Shown piece by piece: positions 28,655 through 37,835 of a stretch of DNA of 64,000 nucleotides (position 1 is its first letter; every line of letters starts with the position of its first letter). Made by a program: the position numbers and the translations under genes. Origin of the DNA: an uncultured Niabella sp. GTDB lineage: Bacteria; Bacteroidota; Bacteroidia; Chitinophagales; Chitinophagaceae. Below the pieces are notes generated by a model. The model had not been told where the DNA came from. It did not search any database and saw nothing but the letters and a program-made list of their open reading frames with translations. The stretch covers positions 124,001 to 188,000 of the forward strand of contig CAKSQK010000001.1 of the NCBI GenBank assembly GCA_934486785.1, in the 5' to 3' direction.

Positions 28655-29551
28655 TTATCTTCTTGGCCCACTGCCACCGCCTCTGTTACCACCGCCACCG
28701 GTAGTAGTTCTGCGGCGCTGCCCGCCTCCGACGCCTGAACCGCCGCGGTTTCTTCCGCCACGTCCTGCTTCAGCCTCGGCTTCGGCCTGTATTTTTGCTG
28801 CCTGCTTTTCTTTTTCATCTGCAAAGTTGTCTTCTACTTCTTCATCTTTAGCTGCCTGCCTTTCTGCAAGCCCTTCAGCAATAGCGGCAGTAATGTAGTT
28901 TACCACAATGGCGATGGATTTAGTAGCATCATCGTTTGCCGGAATGGCAAAGTCTACTTTATTGGGATCGCAATTGGTATCTACCACGCCAAAGGTTGAA
29001 ATGTTGAGGCGTTTTGCTTCAGCCAGCGCAATGTGCTCGTGACCTATATCTACAATGAACAAAGCTGCCGGCACGCGGCCCAGTTGCGCGATACCACCCA
29101 ACACTTTCTCCATTTTTTCTTTATCGCGGGTTAAAGTAAGGCGTTCTTTTTTGGTAATACTGTCGAAAGAGCCGTCGTTGAGCATTTTATCAATGCTCTG
29201 CATTTTTTTTACTGATTTACGTACAGTATTAAAATTGGTAAGCATGCCACCCAGCCAGCGTTCGGTTACATAAGGCATACCCACTTTTTGGGCAGATTCT
29301 GTAACGATGTCTTTTGCCTGCTTTTTGGTGCCTACAAAAAGAATTTTTTTACCGCTGCGGGCAATTTGCTTCATGGCAGCAGCAGTTTCCTGCATGCATT
29401 CCACCGTTTTATTAAGGTCTATAATGTGGATGCCTTTTTTTTCAGCAAAAATATAAGGAAGCATTTTGGGGTTCCATTTCTTTTTCAGGTGGCCAAAGTG
29501 TACGCCTGCCTCCAAAAGCTGCTGTTGTAATGATGTATTGTTATTTTCCAT
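28655..29551 (-). CDS. rpsB: Ribosomal protein S2 with a Gly/Arg-rich tail
   Basis: A 298-residue small-subunit protein uS2. The core (about residues 1-230) is normal, with HFGHLKKKWNPKM at the start, ERWLGGMLTNF and VDIGHEHIALAEA. The following acidic and Ala/Glu-rich helix (about 230-262) ends in a 36-residue tail (263-298) of almost only Gly, Arg, Ser and Thr, with several RGG-like steps. Such tails bind RNA in other proteins; in S2 it is an unusual addition. The reading frame runs without break to the stop and base use remains ordinary for a Gly/Arg repeat, so I do not think it is a frameshift. It lies between rpsI and tsf. Confidence 0.95.
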   Translation of the reverse strand: MENNNTSLQQQLLEAGVHFGHLKKKWNPKMLPYIFAEKKGIHIIDLNKTVECMQETAAAMKQIARSGKKILFVGTKKQAKDIVTESAQKVGMPYVTERWLGGMLTNFNTVRKSVKKMQSIDKMLNDGSFDSITKKERLTLTRDKEKMEKVLGGIAQLGRVPAALFIVDIGHEHIALAEAKRLNISTFGVVDTNCDPNKVDFAIPANDDATKSIAIVVNYITAAIAEGLAERQAAKDEEVEDNFADEKEKQAAKIQAEAEAEAGRGGRNRGGSGVGGGQRRRTTTGGGGNRGGGSGPRR

Positions 29552-29578
29552 TTGTATAATTTGAAAAGTATTTTAAAA

Positions 29579-29606
29579 CGTTCATCGTTCATGGTCCATC
29601 GTTCAT
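29579..29606. repeat. 7-bp period repeat in the rpsI-rpsB gap
   Basis: Four 7-base units in tandem: CGTTCAT (29579), CGTTCAT (29586), GGTCCAT (29593), CGTTCAT (29600). A copy in the opposite direction, ATGAACC, follows at about 29618, so the transcript can fold into a hairpin. Confidence 0.7.
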
Positions 29607-29632
29607 AGCTATAGGCCATGAACCACAAGCCA

Positions 29633-30022
29633 TTACCTTTTAGAGAACTGGTAGCTCTTTCTCGCTTTCTTTTTACCAAATTTCTTACGCTCTACCACAC
29701 GCGGGTCTCTTTTCAATAAACCTGCAGCTTTTAAAGCGGGGCGGAATTCGGGGTTTACATCCAGTAAAGCTCGCGCAATACCCAGCATGGTAGCTTCGGC
29801 CTGGCCTTTTACACCGCCGCCCGTTGCGTTTACTTTAATATCAAATTTATCAGCAGCTTCAACAGCCTTTAAAGGGCGTTCAACCTGGTTTTGCAAATAC
29901 ACCAGGGAAAAATATTGTTTGTAGTCTTTGTCGTTAACGGTGATGGCACCTGTGCCTTTTGAAATAAACACGCGGGTAACAGCCTCTTTACGACGTCCTA
30001 CTGCATTTTTTTGTTTTTCCAT
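29633..30022 (-). CDS. rpsI: Ribosomal protein S9
   Basis: A 129-residue small-subunit protein uS9. The N-terminal GRRKEAVTRV and the C-terminal KARKSYQFSKR, whose terminal Lys-Arg reaches the decoding-site tRNA, are both typical. It is the second gene of the rplM-led run; its stop precedes rpsB by an 81-base gap that holds a 7-bp period repeat. Confidence 0.97.
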   Translation of the reverse strand: MEKQKNAVGRRKEAVTRVFISKGTGAITVNDKDYKQYFSLVYLQNQVERPLKAVEAADKFDIKVNATGGGVKGQAEATMLGIARALLDVNPEFRPALKAAGLLKRDPRVVERKKFGKKKARKSYQFSKR

Positions 30023-30032
30023 TATTTTATAT

Positions 30033-30060
30033 GCTTTAGGCTTCAGGCTTTAGGCAATAA
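30033..30060. repeat. 7-bp period repeat in the rplM-rpsI gap
   Basis: Four 7-base units: GCTTTAG (30033), GCTTCAG (30040), GCTTTAG (30047), GCAATAA (30054). The gap between the two genes is 73 bases and contains no open frame. Confidence 0.7.
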
Positions 30061-30095
30061 GCATCAACTTATAGCTTGCGGCCCAAGGCATTTTT

Positions 30096-30539
30096 TTAAA
30101 ATTTAAGTTCTTTGGGTTGTTGTGCAGTGTGTGGGTGAGTATCGCCGGCGTATACAAATAATTTTTTGTACATCTTGCGGCCCAGCCTGTTTTTGGGCAG
30201 CATGCCTTTTACGGCGCGTTCAACAATTACTTCGGGGCGGCGTTTGATCAGGTCTGAAGCCAGCTCTTCCTTACGGCCACCGGGGTAACCAGTATAATGG
30301 TCATACACTTTCTGATCGATCTTATTACCCGACAGCTTAACTTTTTCGCAGTTGATTACGATGATGTAATCGCCGGTATCAACGTGCGGCGTGTAAGAAG
30401 CTTTGTGCTTACCACGTAATATGGCAGCAATTTTTGCGCACATGCGGCCTACGGTTTGATTAGTACCATCTACAACGTACCAATTACGCTGCACGGTAGC
30501 CTCGTTCGCATGGTTTGTAGTGAAATGTTGTTTGCTCAT
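30096..30539 (-). CDS. rplM: Ribosomal protein L13
   Basis: A 147-residue large-subunit protein uL13. Conserved blocks are RNWYVVD near the N-terminus, [23 protein letters not shown] and [10 protein letters not shown] set the start at the ATG at 30539 (MSKQHF); the frame extends 28 codons upstream through a structured leader and the promoter, which is not plausible coding sequence. It heads the operon rplM-rpsI-rpsB-tsf. L13 itself is the likely ligand of the leader (see the leader entry), as is common for ribosomal protein operons. Confidence 0.96.
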   Translation of the reverse strand: MSKQHFTTNHANEATVQRNWYVVDGTNQTVGRMCAKIAAILRGKHKASYTPHVDTGDYIIVINCEKVKLSGNKIDQKVYDHYTGYPGGRKEELASDLIKRRPEVIVERAVKGMLPKNRLGRKMYKKLFVYAGDTHPHTAQQPKELKF

Positions 30540-30566
30540 TTTAAATGTTTCTTTGTTTAAATAATT

Positions 30567-30619
30567 CACCGGGCTATCCCCCAGTGACCCCCTCCGATGG
30601 CTATCGGATTTTTGGGAGT
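30567..30619 (-). promoter_or_regulatory. Two-hairpin mRNA leader before rplM (candidate L13 autoregulatory site)
   Basis: In the transcribed leader two stems follow each other. The first has an outer 6-bp helix (GGGAGT at 30614-30619 with ACCCCC at 30587-30592, one G-U pair) and an inner 5-bp helix (ATCGG 30603-30607 with CCGAT 30594-30598). The second is a 7-bp stem (30567-30573 with 30580-30586) with a 6-base loop. Structured L13 leaders have been proposed in Bacteroidota; that this is one is inference. Confidence 0.6.
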
Positions 30620-30620
30620 G

Positions 30621-30651
30621 CAAAAGTAGGCATCCACCTTGTAATAAACAA
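30621..30651 (-). promoter_or_regulatory. Promoter of the rplM operon
   Basis: On the minus strand TACTTTTG (30628-30621) is an exact -7 box and a TTG at 30651-30649 lies 20 bases upstream as the -33 element, a normal spacing. Transcription would start near the first leader hairpin. Confidence 0.7.
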
Positions 30652-30766
30652 CGAAACTACACGTTATTTTTTACGACACCTTTGTAAGTGGCTTATTTTC
30701 AGTAAAAATTTTGCCCAATTAAATTTATTGCCAAAACAATAGCATTTGGAATCCTATAAAAACATA

Positions 30767-30792
30767 GGCGGCGGGATAAAATCCGCGCCGCC
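30767..30792 (-). terminator. Terminator of the Sus operon
   Basis: A GC-rich hairpin, GGCGGC..GGGAT with ATCCGC..GCCGCC (one bulge), loop of about three A, followed on the minus side by A/T. It lies between the rplM promoter and the last Sus gene. Its position fits the end of the reverse-strand Sus transcript only if read-through from rplM upstream; as it precedes the Sus gene stop on the plus map, it ends that transcript. Confidence 0.65.
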
Positions 30793-30828
30793 CTTTTCTT
30801 AAAATACAAACCTAACCTCTACTTTGTG

Positions 30829-32295
30829 CTATTGTACCTGGTAGGTGTATTTCAGCGGTTCACTCAAATCCAGATGTACTGTTTTATTACCCGCTGCCAC
30901 TGCAATGTTTGAACCACCATAGGTTAAACTTGCTGGCGTTCCACCCAAATTCAAGTCCCAGCTATTATTGGCGCGGAACTTAAACTCTCCTGCTGTAAAG
31001 GTTGTGGTGGCTTTCCACTTGCCAAATTTACCCAGGGTAATATCGTAGGTCATGTTGGTGGAATTATCCCAACCGCCGGGTGTAGCCGAACCGATCAACC
31101 CCCAGTTGGTTTCAAACGCTGTCCATGTCAGGTCATTTGTATTCACTTTTACTAAATAGAATTTTCCAGTGGCAGGCCATTTCAGGTTATTGCCGCTGTT
31201 CAGATGGCCGCCATCATACTGTTTACCATCTACTGTGATTTTTTCGCCTGAGGAACCTCCATAATCTCCAAACGACCAATCCGGGCCTTTTACAATTTTA
31301 AATTCTCCGCTGCCACCTGCCGGCACCCAGATATAACCTTCGTAATTCACACCATCGGTTGATGCAAGCGTTGGCGCGGTTGCAGGATCCCAACCCCAGG
31401 TATTGCCTGCAGGCAGGTATTTCTTATAGGGTTCAAAGCTTTGGAAATCGCCCGCCACGTACAGGTACAGGGTCATTTCTACGGGGCTGATCTGCAAGGC
31501 CTGTGTATTGGAATAAGAAACCTGGTTGGTGCCATTAATCGTGGCTCTCACGCGCACGTCTACCGACCCGGCAGTATTTAACGCGATTTGCGAATTGGCA
31601 GCCATTTGGTATAACTCCATGCCCGTAAACGATCTTTGCAGCGAGTCTGCATCAACATTAATGGTTGTGGGGTTTGCAAAACCGGTGCCGCTTCTGGCAT
31701 ACTGAATGGCATAGCTAACGGTGGAGCTGCCATAATCTGGCGCAGCCCATGATACTTTGGTAAGAATGTGATCTTTTGTTTGTGGTGTAGGTTGGAACGG
31801 CCCTGTAGCGCTGGCGGTAACTGTAAAAGGTACTGCATAAGCAGTGGCCTTTAATGTTTGCACCGGCGAGATCTTCATATCATTATTGTTGGCGTAAGAA
31901 GCTTTCAGCCTTACGTCCAAATCGGTTGAGGCGCCATACTGCGCACCCCATGCAATGAGGTTATTGTTCAACTGAGCGCCTGTGGCGGCCACGCTGCCAT
32001 TAATGCCTCCCACTTTTGTAAGCACCAGTGGGTTTGCGAAATTGGTACCCTTTGGGGCAATTTCAATTACGTATTTGTAATTGGCCGTATCGGTAGCAAA
32101 CTGCGGATTGCCCCAGTTAAACGTTACAACATTCTGCCCTGCATTGGCGGCTGATAGAGCAACCGTATTGGTTGACATGGTCATATCTGTTCCCGTGCCG
32201 GTTTCGTAATAGGGAAGGGGATCCATTTCTTTCTGGCAGGAAAAGAGGCCAGCTATTATTAGCAAAACAGATAAATAATTAAAAATATTTTTCAT
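30829..32295 (-). CDS. SusE/SusF-type outer-membrane glycan-binding lipoprotein
   Basis: A 488-residue surface lipoprotein (lipobox GLFSC near residue 20). Two Ig-like SusE domains lie in tandem (about 35-140 and 150-265), and two carbohydrate-binding domains of the SusE/F type follow (about 275-385 and 390-488), rich in Trp and Gly with blocks such as GEFKIVKG and GEFKFRANN. SusE/F proteins hold polysaccharide or oligosaccharide at the cell surface. It is the last gene of the operon, 22 bases after its smaller relative. The substrate cannot be read off: starch-like glycans are bound by the founding members only. Confidence 0.85.
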   Translation of the reverse strand: MKNIFNYLSVLLIIAGLFSCQKEMDPLPYYETGTGTDMTMSTNTVALSAANAGQNVVTFNWGNPQFATDTANYKYVIEIAPKGTNFANPLVLTKVGGINGSVAATGAQLNNNLIAWGAQYGASTDLDVRLKASYANNNDMKISPVQTLKATAYAVPFTVTASATGPFQPTPQTKDHILTKVSWAAPDYGSSTVSYAIQYARSGTGFANPTTINVDADSLQRSFTGMELYQMAANSQIALNTAGSVDVRVRATINGTNQVSYSNTQALQISPVEMTLYLYVAGDFQSFEPYKKYLPAGNTWGWDPATAPTLASTDGVNYEGYIWVPAGGSGEFKIVKGPDWSFGDYGGSSGEKITVDGKQYDGGHLNSGNNLKWPATGKFYLVKVNTNDLTWTAFETNWGLIGSATPGGWDNSTNMTYDITLGKFGKWKATTTFTAGEFKFRANNSWDLNLGGTPASLTYGGSNIAVAAGNKTVHLDLSEPLKYTYQVQ

Positions 32296-32317
32296 TACTA
32301 TAAAATTTATAAATGCA

Positions 32318-33172
32318 CTATTGAGGGATTAAAGTGTACCTGCCTGTTTGGAAGTTGATTTGAACCTTATACCTTCCTGCAGATGGGCCAGGAAATTGTG
32401 GATCAGCATCTCTTTTTTCAAAAGAACCTGACAACGCTGCACTTGCTGAACCATCAAGCGCATGGTATTGCGTGCCCCACACACCCTGAGTTTGAATAAG
32501 CTTGTAGCCACCACCACCTTTAAAATTAATAATAGCTTCATAGTGCATAATGTCAACGCGGGTGAATTTTTGCGTAACATCATAAGGAGAGGGTAAAGGA
32601 TTTGACCAGCCTGATTCTACTGCGTCTCCCAAAATCCACAGATTACCGTCTTCATAATTATTGGCTGCTGTACCAGGGGGTTCAACTGCGAAATCGAGAT
32701 AAGGATTTACCCTAACAGTAACGGGATTTGATATTAGTGGCACACTGCCGTTTGATAATGTAGCCTTTACCCTCATATCTACCGCCTGCACCTCTCCAGC
32801 TTTAAATTCCATACGGGATAGAAAACCATTAAACTGCTGAGCAGTAAGCGTGATAGCAAGGTTGCTGGGGATTGACATTTCCTGCAATTTGGCTGATTGG
32901 AAATTTTTACCTGCCGTATCTATTTGCAATATATAATTTACATTTTGTGAGTTTACCCCTGTGTTGAACCTGTACTCAGGATTTGTCCACGAAAGTGTAA
33001 TAGCATTGGCCTCTTTATTTTCTTTTTGCAGCACTATTGGACCTGTAGAAGATGCTGAAAGTTGAGGCGCCGTGCCGCCTTTAAAAATCACCCTGTTCTC
33101 TTCTTTTTTGCAGGCAGCAAAAGCTACCAAAATACCCGAAATGAGAAACAGGTTTATAATATATTTCTTCAT
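32318..33172 (-). CDS. SusE-domain outer-membrane lipoprotein
   Basis: A 284-residue lipoprotein (lipobox VAFAAC near residue 20). An N-terminal SusE domain (about 35-155; ITLSWTNPEYRF, VDMRVKA) is followed by one C-terminal binding domain (about 170-284; LWILGDAVESGW and YKVQINFQTGRYTL). It looks like a one-module version of its downstream neighbour. It lies between susD and the larger SusE/F gene with gaps of 25 and 22 bases. Confidence 0.85.
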   Translation of the reverse strand: MKKYIINLFLISGILVAFAACKKEENRVIFKGGTAPQLSASSTGPIVLQKENKEANAITLSWTNPEYRFNTGVNSQNVNYILQIDTAGKNFQSAKLQEMSIPSNLAITLTAQQFNGFLSRMEFKAGEVQAVDMRVKATLSNGSVPLISNPVTVRVNPYLDFAVEPPGTAANNYEDGNLWILGDAVESGWSNPLPSPYDVTQKFTRVDIMHYEAIINFKGGGGYKLIQTQGVWGTQYHALDGSASAALSGSFEKRDADPQFPGPSAGRYKVQINFQTGRYTLIPQ

Positions 33173-33197
33173 ACTTTTCAGTTTAATCGCTTTATTA

Positions 33198-34799
33198 TTA
33201 ATAACCCGGGTTTTGTGTCAGGTTGCTGTTGGATGTTATATTGGATGCAGGTATGGGGTAAAGATTGTACTTGCTGTCTACAGCCGTACCGCTTGCCACA
33301 CCGCCCTTCCAGGGCCACAAATACGCAGCAGTAGTAAGCTGGTTGTATCTTACCAGGTCTGTACGGCGGTGCCCTTCCCAGTACAGCTCGCGGGCTCTTT
33401 CATCCAATATGAACTGCAGTGTCAAATCACCCTGCTGAATAGGCGAAGTGCCCGCCCTTGTACGAATGGAATTAATGTATCCCAGCGCTGTGCCGGCATT
33501 ACCTCCCGTTCCACCGCGCAAAACAGCCTCGGCATAAATCAGGTACATTTCAGGCAGGCGGATGATGGGAAAATCGATATCAGCAAATTCTGAAATTGGA
33601 TCGCTTACACTGCCGCCATCGGCTCTGATGTTTCGGTATTTATTCACATGCAGGCCATTGCTAAAGTCGCTGATGTCGCCAATTTCTGCCTGTGCCAGCG
33701 TAGCGTTGAAATGGCTGGTTTGAAACATGGCTCTTTTGTCGGTATTACCTGTCAGGTCAGGCCATTTTTCTGCAAAAGCTTTGGTAGACCTGTAACCGTA
33801 CCAGCCGCCATTAGCGCCAAAGTCCAAATTATCTGCACCTGCCGGCGCATGAATGAGAAATGTGGTATTGCCAAAAGATTTTGTATTCAACCCATCGCAG
33901 GCGGCTACAAATATGAATTCGTTCCGGCTGGTGCGGTCGTTATCAGCCATAAATAATTGCCGGTAATTAGGGTTGAGCGAGTAACCGCCGCCAATTACTT
34001 TGCTTGCGTAAGTAATGGCATCAGTATAACGTGTTGTTCCTGTGTAAACACCGGCGTTCAGGTAAAGCCTTGCCAGCAATGCCCATGCGGCGCCCTGGTC
34101 TACACGGCCGTACTCGGCGGTTTTAACGGCTGCCAGTTCTGTTTCGGCAGTTTTCAGTTCGCTTTCCACGTAAGCAAAAAGATCACTTCTCGAAATTTCT
34201 TTGGGAAGAAAATATCCCACACCATCTTGTTCGGTGATGAACGTAGATTTTCCAAACAGGTCAAGCATCACCCAATAGTTAAAAGCGCGTAAAAACCTGG
34301 CTTCACCGCGGGTATTTTTTACTTCCTGTGCAGCAGCGCCGGAAATACCGTTGGCAGAAAGCGCTTCATCGGTAGCCTGTCTCAGGTATTCGTTGATCAT
34401 GGTAATGTTCCAGATAGGCCTTGCATAAGCTCCTTTAATAAAAGGGTCGCCGGCCGACCAGTCAAGATCATGAAAATCCCAGATGGTCTGGTCGTTCCAG
34501 GCAACCACAGCTTCATCGGTTGGCAGCTCCTGCAAATTGAAAAAGCTGCGGATGAACGCTACCTGCGAGCCTTCATCAAGGCCGCCGCCAATATCGGGAC
34601 TGCCTGCCGGGCCGCTGGCGCCGGTTAATGAAAGTGTGGAATATAGTTTGGCCAATACAGATTTGTACCCTTCTACCGAGCTGTAAATTTGAGCGGATGA
34701 CTGACCATTTGTTGGAAAGATATCCAGCTTTTTAGCGCACGATGCCAGTATCAGGGATGCCAAAACTATCAGCGTAAAAAATTTGATATTAAACTTCAT
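33198..34799 (-). CDS. SusD/RagB-family outer-membrane lipoprotein
   Basis: A 533-residue SusD homologue, the lid lipoprotein that closes over the SusC barrel and captures oligosaccharide. The lipobox is LILASC (Cys about 21). TPR-like helices with GEARFLRAFNYW near the middle and the C-terminal RxxELYWEGHRRTDLVRYN are family hallmarks. It starts 20 bases after susC ends. Confidence 0.93.
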   Translation of the reverse strand: MKFNIKFFTLIVLASLILASCAKKLDIFPTNGQSSAQIYSSVEGYKSVLAKLYSTLSLTGASGPAGSPDIGGGLDEGSQVAFIRSFFNLQELPTDEAVVAWNDQTIWDFHDLDWSAGDPFIKGAYARPIWNITMINEYLRQATDEALSANGISGAAAQEVKNTRGEARFLRAFNYWVMLDLFGKSTFITEQDGVGYFLPKEISRSDLFAYVESELKTAETELAAVKTAEYGRVDQGAAWALLARLYLNAGVYTGTTRYTDAITYASKVIGGGYSLNPNYRQLFMADNDRTSRNEFIFVAACDGLNTKSFGNTTFLIHAPAGADNLDFGANGGWYGYRSTKAFAEKWPDLTGNTDKRAMFQTSHFNATLAQAEIGDISDFSNGLHVNKYRNIRADGGSVSDPISEFADIDFPIIRLPEMYLIYAEAVLRGGTGGNAGTALGYINSIRTRAGTSPIQQGDLTLQFILDERARELYWEGHRRTDLVRYNQLTTAAYLWPWKGGVASGTAVDSKYNLYPIPASNITSNSNLTQNPGY

Positions 34800-34819
34800 T
34801 GTATGCGGATTTAAATATT

Positions 34820-37807
34820 TTAAAAATCAAGATTGGCACTGATGGAGTAAATCCTTGGCCTTGGATAAATATTATTATCAATACCTTCTGCGCTGGCGTT
34901 TTCAGGATCGTACCCACTGTACTTGGTAAATACTGCAATGTTTTGAACGCTGGCATTTAAGCGCAATGCCACACCCTGTGCAATCCTGCCCACATTGTAA
35001 CCCAGGTTGAAATTGTCAAGCCTGAAGAAACTTGCGTTTTCAATATAGTAATCAGACTGGAAGCGGTTGTTGGCAAACATGGTTTGCAGGTAGTTTACAC
35101 CGGCATTGCCCAAGTGCAATACGGGATTTTGAATATTTCTTAATACGGCTGAGTTTGAATTAAAGTTGTTGTACAAATAATTTCCTGCCATACCATGGCC
35201 CGTAATGCCGGCGGAGAACTTTTTATAAGTGATGCCGGTATACACGCCAAAAAGATATTTGGGAGCTGCATGATGAAAATAATACCTGTCTGCATCAGAA
35301 ATGTTCCCGTCGCGGTTGATATCTTCATACAATCCCTCAATAGGTTTACCGTTTTCATCATACACCTGTTTCAGGGGCAGGAAAGTATAAGGCGTTTGGC
35401 CTACCCCATGCACACTGATGTTATTGCCGGTACCACCCGCTATTCTTCCCACCTCAATGCCTTTGTAGTTAGGGTTGGTATTCTGTCCATACAATGATGT
35501 GATGGTAGACGTATTGTAAGTAAAGTTGCCTCCAAAATCCCAGCTAAAATCATTTGTACGCACCGGAACGGTGTTGATTGAAAACTCAATACCCTTGTTT
35601 TCCAGGCTGCCAATATTTCTTAGCTGTGTAATATCAAAGTTGGCGCCGGGGGCAATGTCAACATAGCTCAACAAATCTTCTGTTTTCTTTAGATATACAT
35701 CAATGGCGCCGGAAATTCTGTTGCCAATAAAACTATAATCCAAACCGGCGTTATATGTGGTAGTGGTTTCCCACTTCAGCTCGCTGTTATACGCGCTTGG
35801 CCTGTATGGATAATAGAACACATCGCCAAACTGATAACGCGCTGTGGGCGATGCCTGGTAATATACAGGTGAGTAATAGTTCCAGTTAATGCCATCCTGC
35901 TGGCCGGTAATACCCCAGCCTATCCTTAGCTTCAGATCGGTAACGGCTGAAGCGCCTTTGAAAAACTCTTCTTTTAGCTTCCATGCCAGGGCCGCTGCCG
36001 GGAAATAACCCACGCGGTTTTGCTCGGCAAACTTAGAGCTTGCATCTCTCCTGACAGAACCTGTAAGCAGGTATTTGTCTAAAATGGTCATGTTCACACG
36101 GCCGATGTACGATTCAATGGCAAAGCCGGCTTTGATCATGGGATGAGTGGCTTCGGTACCGGGTATCATGGCGCCGTCAGTCCGGTAAATTTCAGGATAA
36201 TCGAACGTGGTAGTGTAAAAATCCTGCCAGCCGTGGCCCACAAGCGCATCAACAGTGGTTCCGCCGCCAAAGCTTTTCTGGTAGAACAGTTGCACATCTG
36301 CCAGGCGGCTGTTTTTAATTTCTCCATAAAACGTGCGCTGTCCTTTGCCGTTAAAACTGCGACTTGAATTTGCCGATGCCGGATCAATGATCACAGTTCC
36401 GCCGCCATTGGCATTGTCCATACCCAGGTTTACAAGTAAGTGCAGGTCTGGCAAAAAGTGCATTTTATAATCCAACTGCACGTTACCTATCAGGCGGTCA
36501 ACAACTGATTGGCTGTTGCGCTGCAACAACATGCCCAACGGGTTTAAAGGTGCCTGAATATTTAAATTGGTTTCAGAACCAGACTGATACCATTCAAAAA
36601 ATCCACCAAACCTGTCGTTTCCGCTCATCACGTTTTGGGTGGGGTCAAACCCTACTGCCGCACCAATGGCGCCTTCATCTGCAAACCGGGTGTTGGTTGT
36701 GGCAAATTTTGCATTCAGGTTCACGCTTAAATGGTCATCAAAAAATTTAGGTGACAGGTTTAACCCCGCAGTCACCCTGTCAAACTTATTTGTTTTTAAA
36801 ACGCCTTCCTGGTTCAGATAACCTGCGGAGATCCTGAAGGGGAGTTTGAATTTTTCAGAAATGTTTGCCCTGCCTGCCACGCTCACGTTATTATCATAAC
36901 CAAACGCGGTTTGATAAATTTCCTTCTGCCAGTTGGTATTGGCATTGCCCAGCATGGCAATATAATTTGCTCTTCCGGAGTTGTTTACGATCTCTCTTAT
37001 CTGGTCGGCAGACAGTACATCTACGTAATCCGGCACGTGAGAAACAGAAAATTTTGTATTGAAATTGAATACAGGTTTACCGCTGGTTCCTTTTTTAGTG
37101 GTAATAATAATAACACCGTTGGTTGCGCGTGAACCATAAAGAGCGGTAGCCGATGCATCTTTTAGTACGCTCATGCTCTCAATATCGTTGGGGTTGATGG
37201 TGTTTAAAAGATTGGCCGATCCCTGCACCGAATTTCCTTCAACCGGTACACCGTCAATTACGATCAGCGGGTCGTTGCTGGCGTTTAAAGAGGCAGAACC
37301 GCGAATGCGGATTTTACTGCCGCCGCCTGCCGCACCACCTCCTGTGGTTACTTCCAGGCCGGCAACCTTGCCTTGCAACAATTGTTCAGAGGAGTTGATA
37401 TTACCCTTCTGAAAATCTTTTTCGTTTATGGCAGTTACCGAACCGGTCAGGTCGCTTTTTCTGCGCGTACCATATGCAATTACCACTACGTTTTCCAACG
37501 CAGTGGCAGAACCGGTCATGATCACATTCATCACCTCGCCGGTGATGTCCTGCTCCATTGTTCCGTACCCGATTGATGTAAATACAAGGGTGGTTTCATC
37601 AGCCGGAACAGCAATACTGTATGCGCCGGCATCATTGGTTTGGGTGGCAACAGAACTGCTTTTGGCAGATACAGTTACAGCCTGCAGCGGGCTGCCGTTA
37701 GCATCCGTTACATTACCCGTAATTACGCGTGTTTGGCCATAAGACACCAGCGTAACCAGTAATAACAACATAGTGAATGCTGGCACAAACAATCTTTGCA
37801 ATAACAT
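34820..37807 (-). CDS. SusC/RagA-family TonB-dependent glycan transporter
   Basis: A 995-residue outer-membrane transporter. After the signal peptide (about residues 1-24) comes a carboxypeptidase-D-like domain (VITGNVTDANGSPL), a TonB-box region (VVVIAYGT), a plug (GSVTAINEKDF, VLKDASATALYGSRATNG) and the barrel. The start is the ATG at 37807; a TTG two codons upstream is less likely. It heads the susC-susD-susE-susF operon with 20-25 base gaps. Two matching operators flank its promoter (see those entries), so the Nudix-type regulator next door probably controls it. Confidence 0.94.
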   Translation of the reverse strand: MLLQRLFVPAFTMLLLLVTLVSYGQTRVITGNVTDANGSPLQAVTVSAKSSSVATQTNDAGAYSIAVPADETTLVFTSIGYGTMEQDITGEVMNVIMTGSATALENVVVIAYGTRRKSDLTGSVTAINEKDFQKGNINSSEQLLQGKVAGLEVTTGGGAAGGGSKIRIRGSASLNASNDPLIVIDGVPVEGNSVQGSANLLNTINPNDIESMSVLKDASATALYGSRATNGVIIITTKKGTSGKPVFNFNTKFSVSHVPDYVDVLSADQIREIVNNSGRANYIAMLGNANTNWQKEIYQTAFGYDNNVSVAGRANISEKFKLPFRISAGYLNQEGVLKTNKFDRVTAGLNLSPKFFDDHLSVNLNAKFATTNTRFADEGAIGAAVGFDPTQNVMSGNDRFGGFFEWYQSGSETNLNIQAPLNPLGMLLQRNSQSVVDRLIGNVQLDYKMHFLPDLHLLVNLGMDNANGGGTVIIDPASANSSRSFNGKGQRTFYGEIKNSRLADVQLFYQKSFGGGTTVDALVGHGWQDFYTTTFDYPEIYRTDGAMIPGTEATHPMIKAGFAIESYIGRVNMTILDKYLLTGSVRRDASSKFAEQNRVGYFPAAALAWKLKEEFFKGASAVTDLKLRIGWGITGQQDGINWNYYSPVYYQASPTARYQFGDVFYYPYRPSAYNSELKWETTTTYNAGLDYSFIGNRISGAIDVYLKKTEDLLSYVDIAPGANFDITQLRNIGSLENKGIEFSINTVPVRTNDFSWDFGGNFTYNTSTITSLYGQNTNPNYKGIEVGRIAGGTGNNISVHGVGQTPYTFLPLKQVYDENGKPIEGLYEDINRDGNISDADRYYFHHAAPKYLFGVYTGITYKKFSAGITGHGMAGNYLYNNFNSNSAVLRNIQNPVLHLGNAGVNYLQTMFANNRFQSDYYIENASFFRLDNFNLGYNVGRIAQGVALRLNASVQNIAVFTKYSGYDPENASAEGIDNNIYPRPRIYSISANLDF

Positions 37808-37835
37808 AGACAAACAAATTTATAGTCAAAAATAA

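Noticed and set aside
28650..28898. Plus-strand frame of 82 residues opposite the rpsB tail
   Set aside because: Pro/Leu-rich product is the antisense of the Gly/Arg tail of S2, with no independent support.
33072..33593. Plus-strand frame of 173 residues across the susE-susD boundary
   Set aside because: It lies antisense to two well-supported genes and has no domain or signal that fits a real protein.
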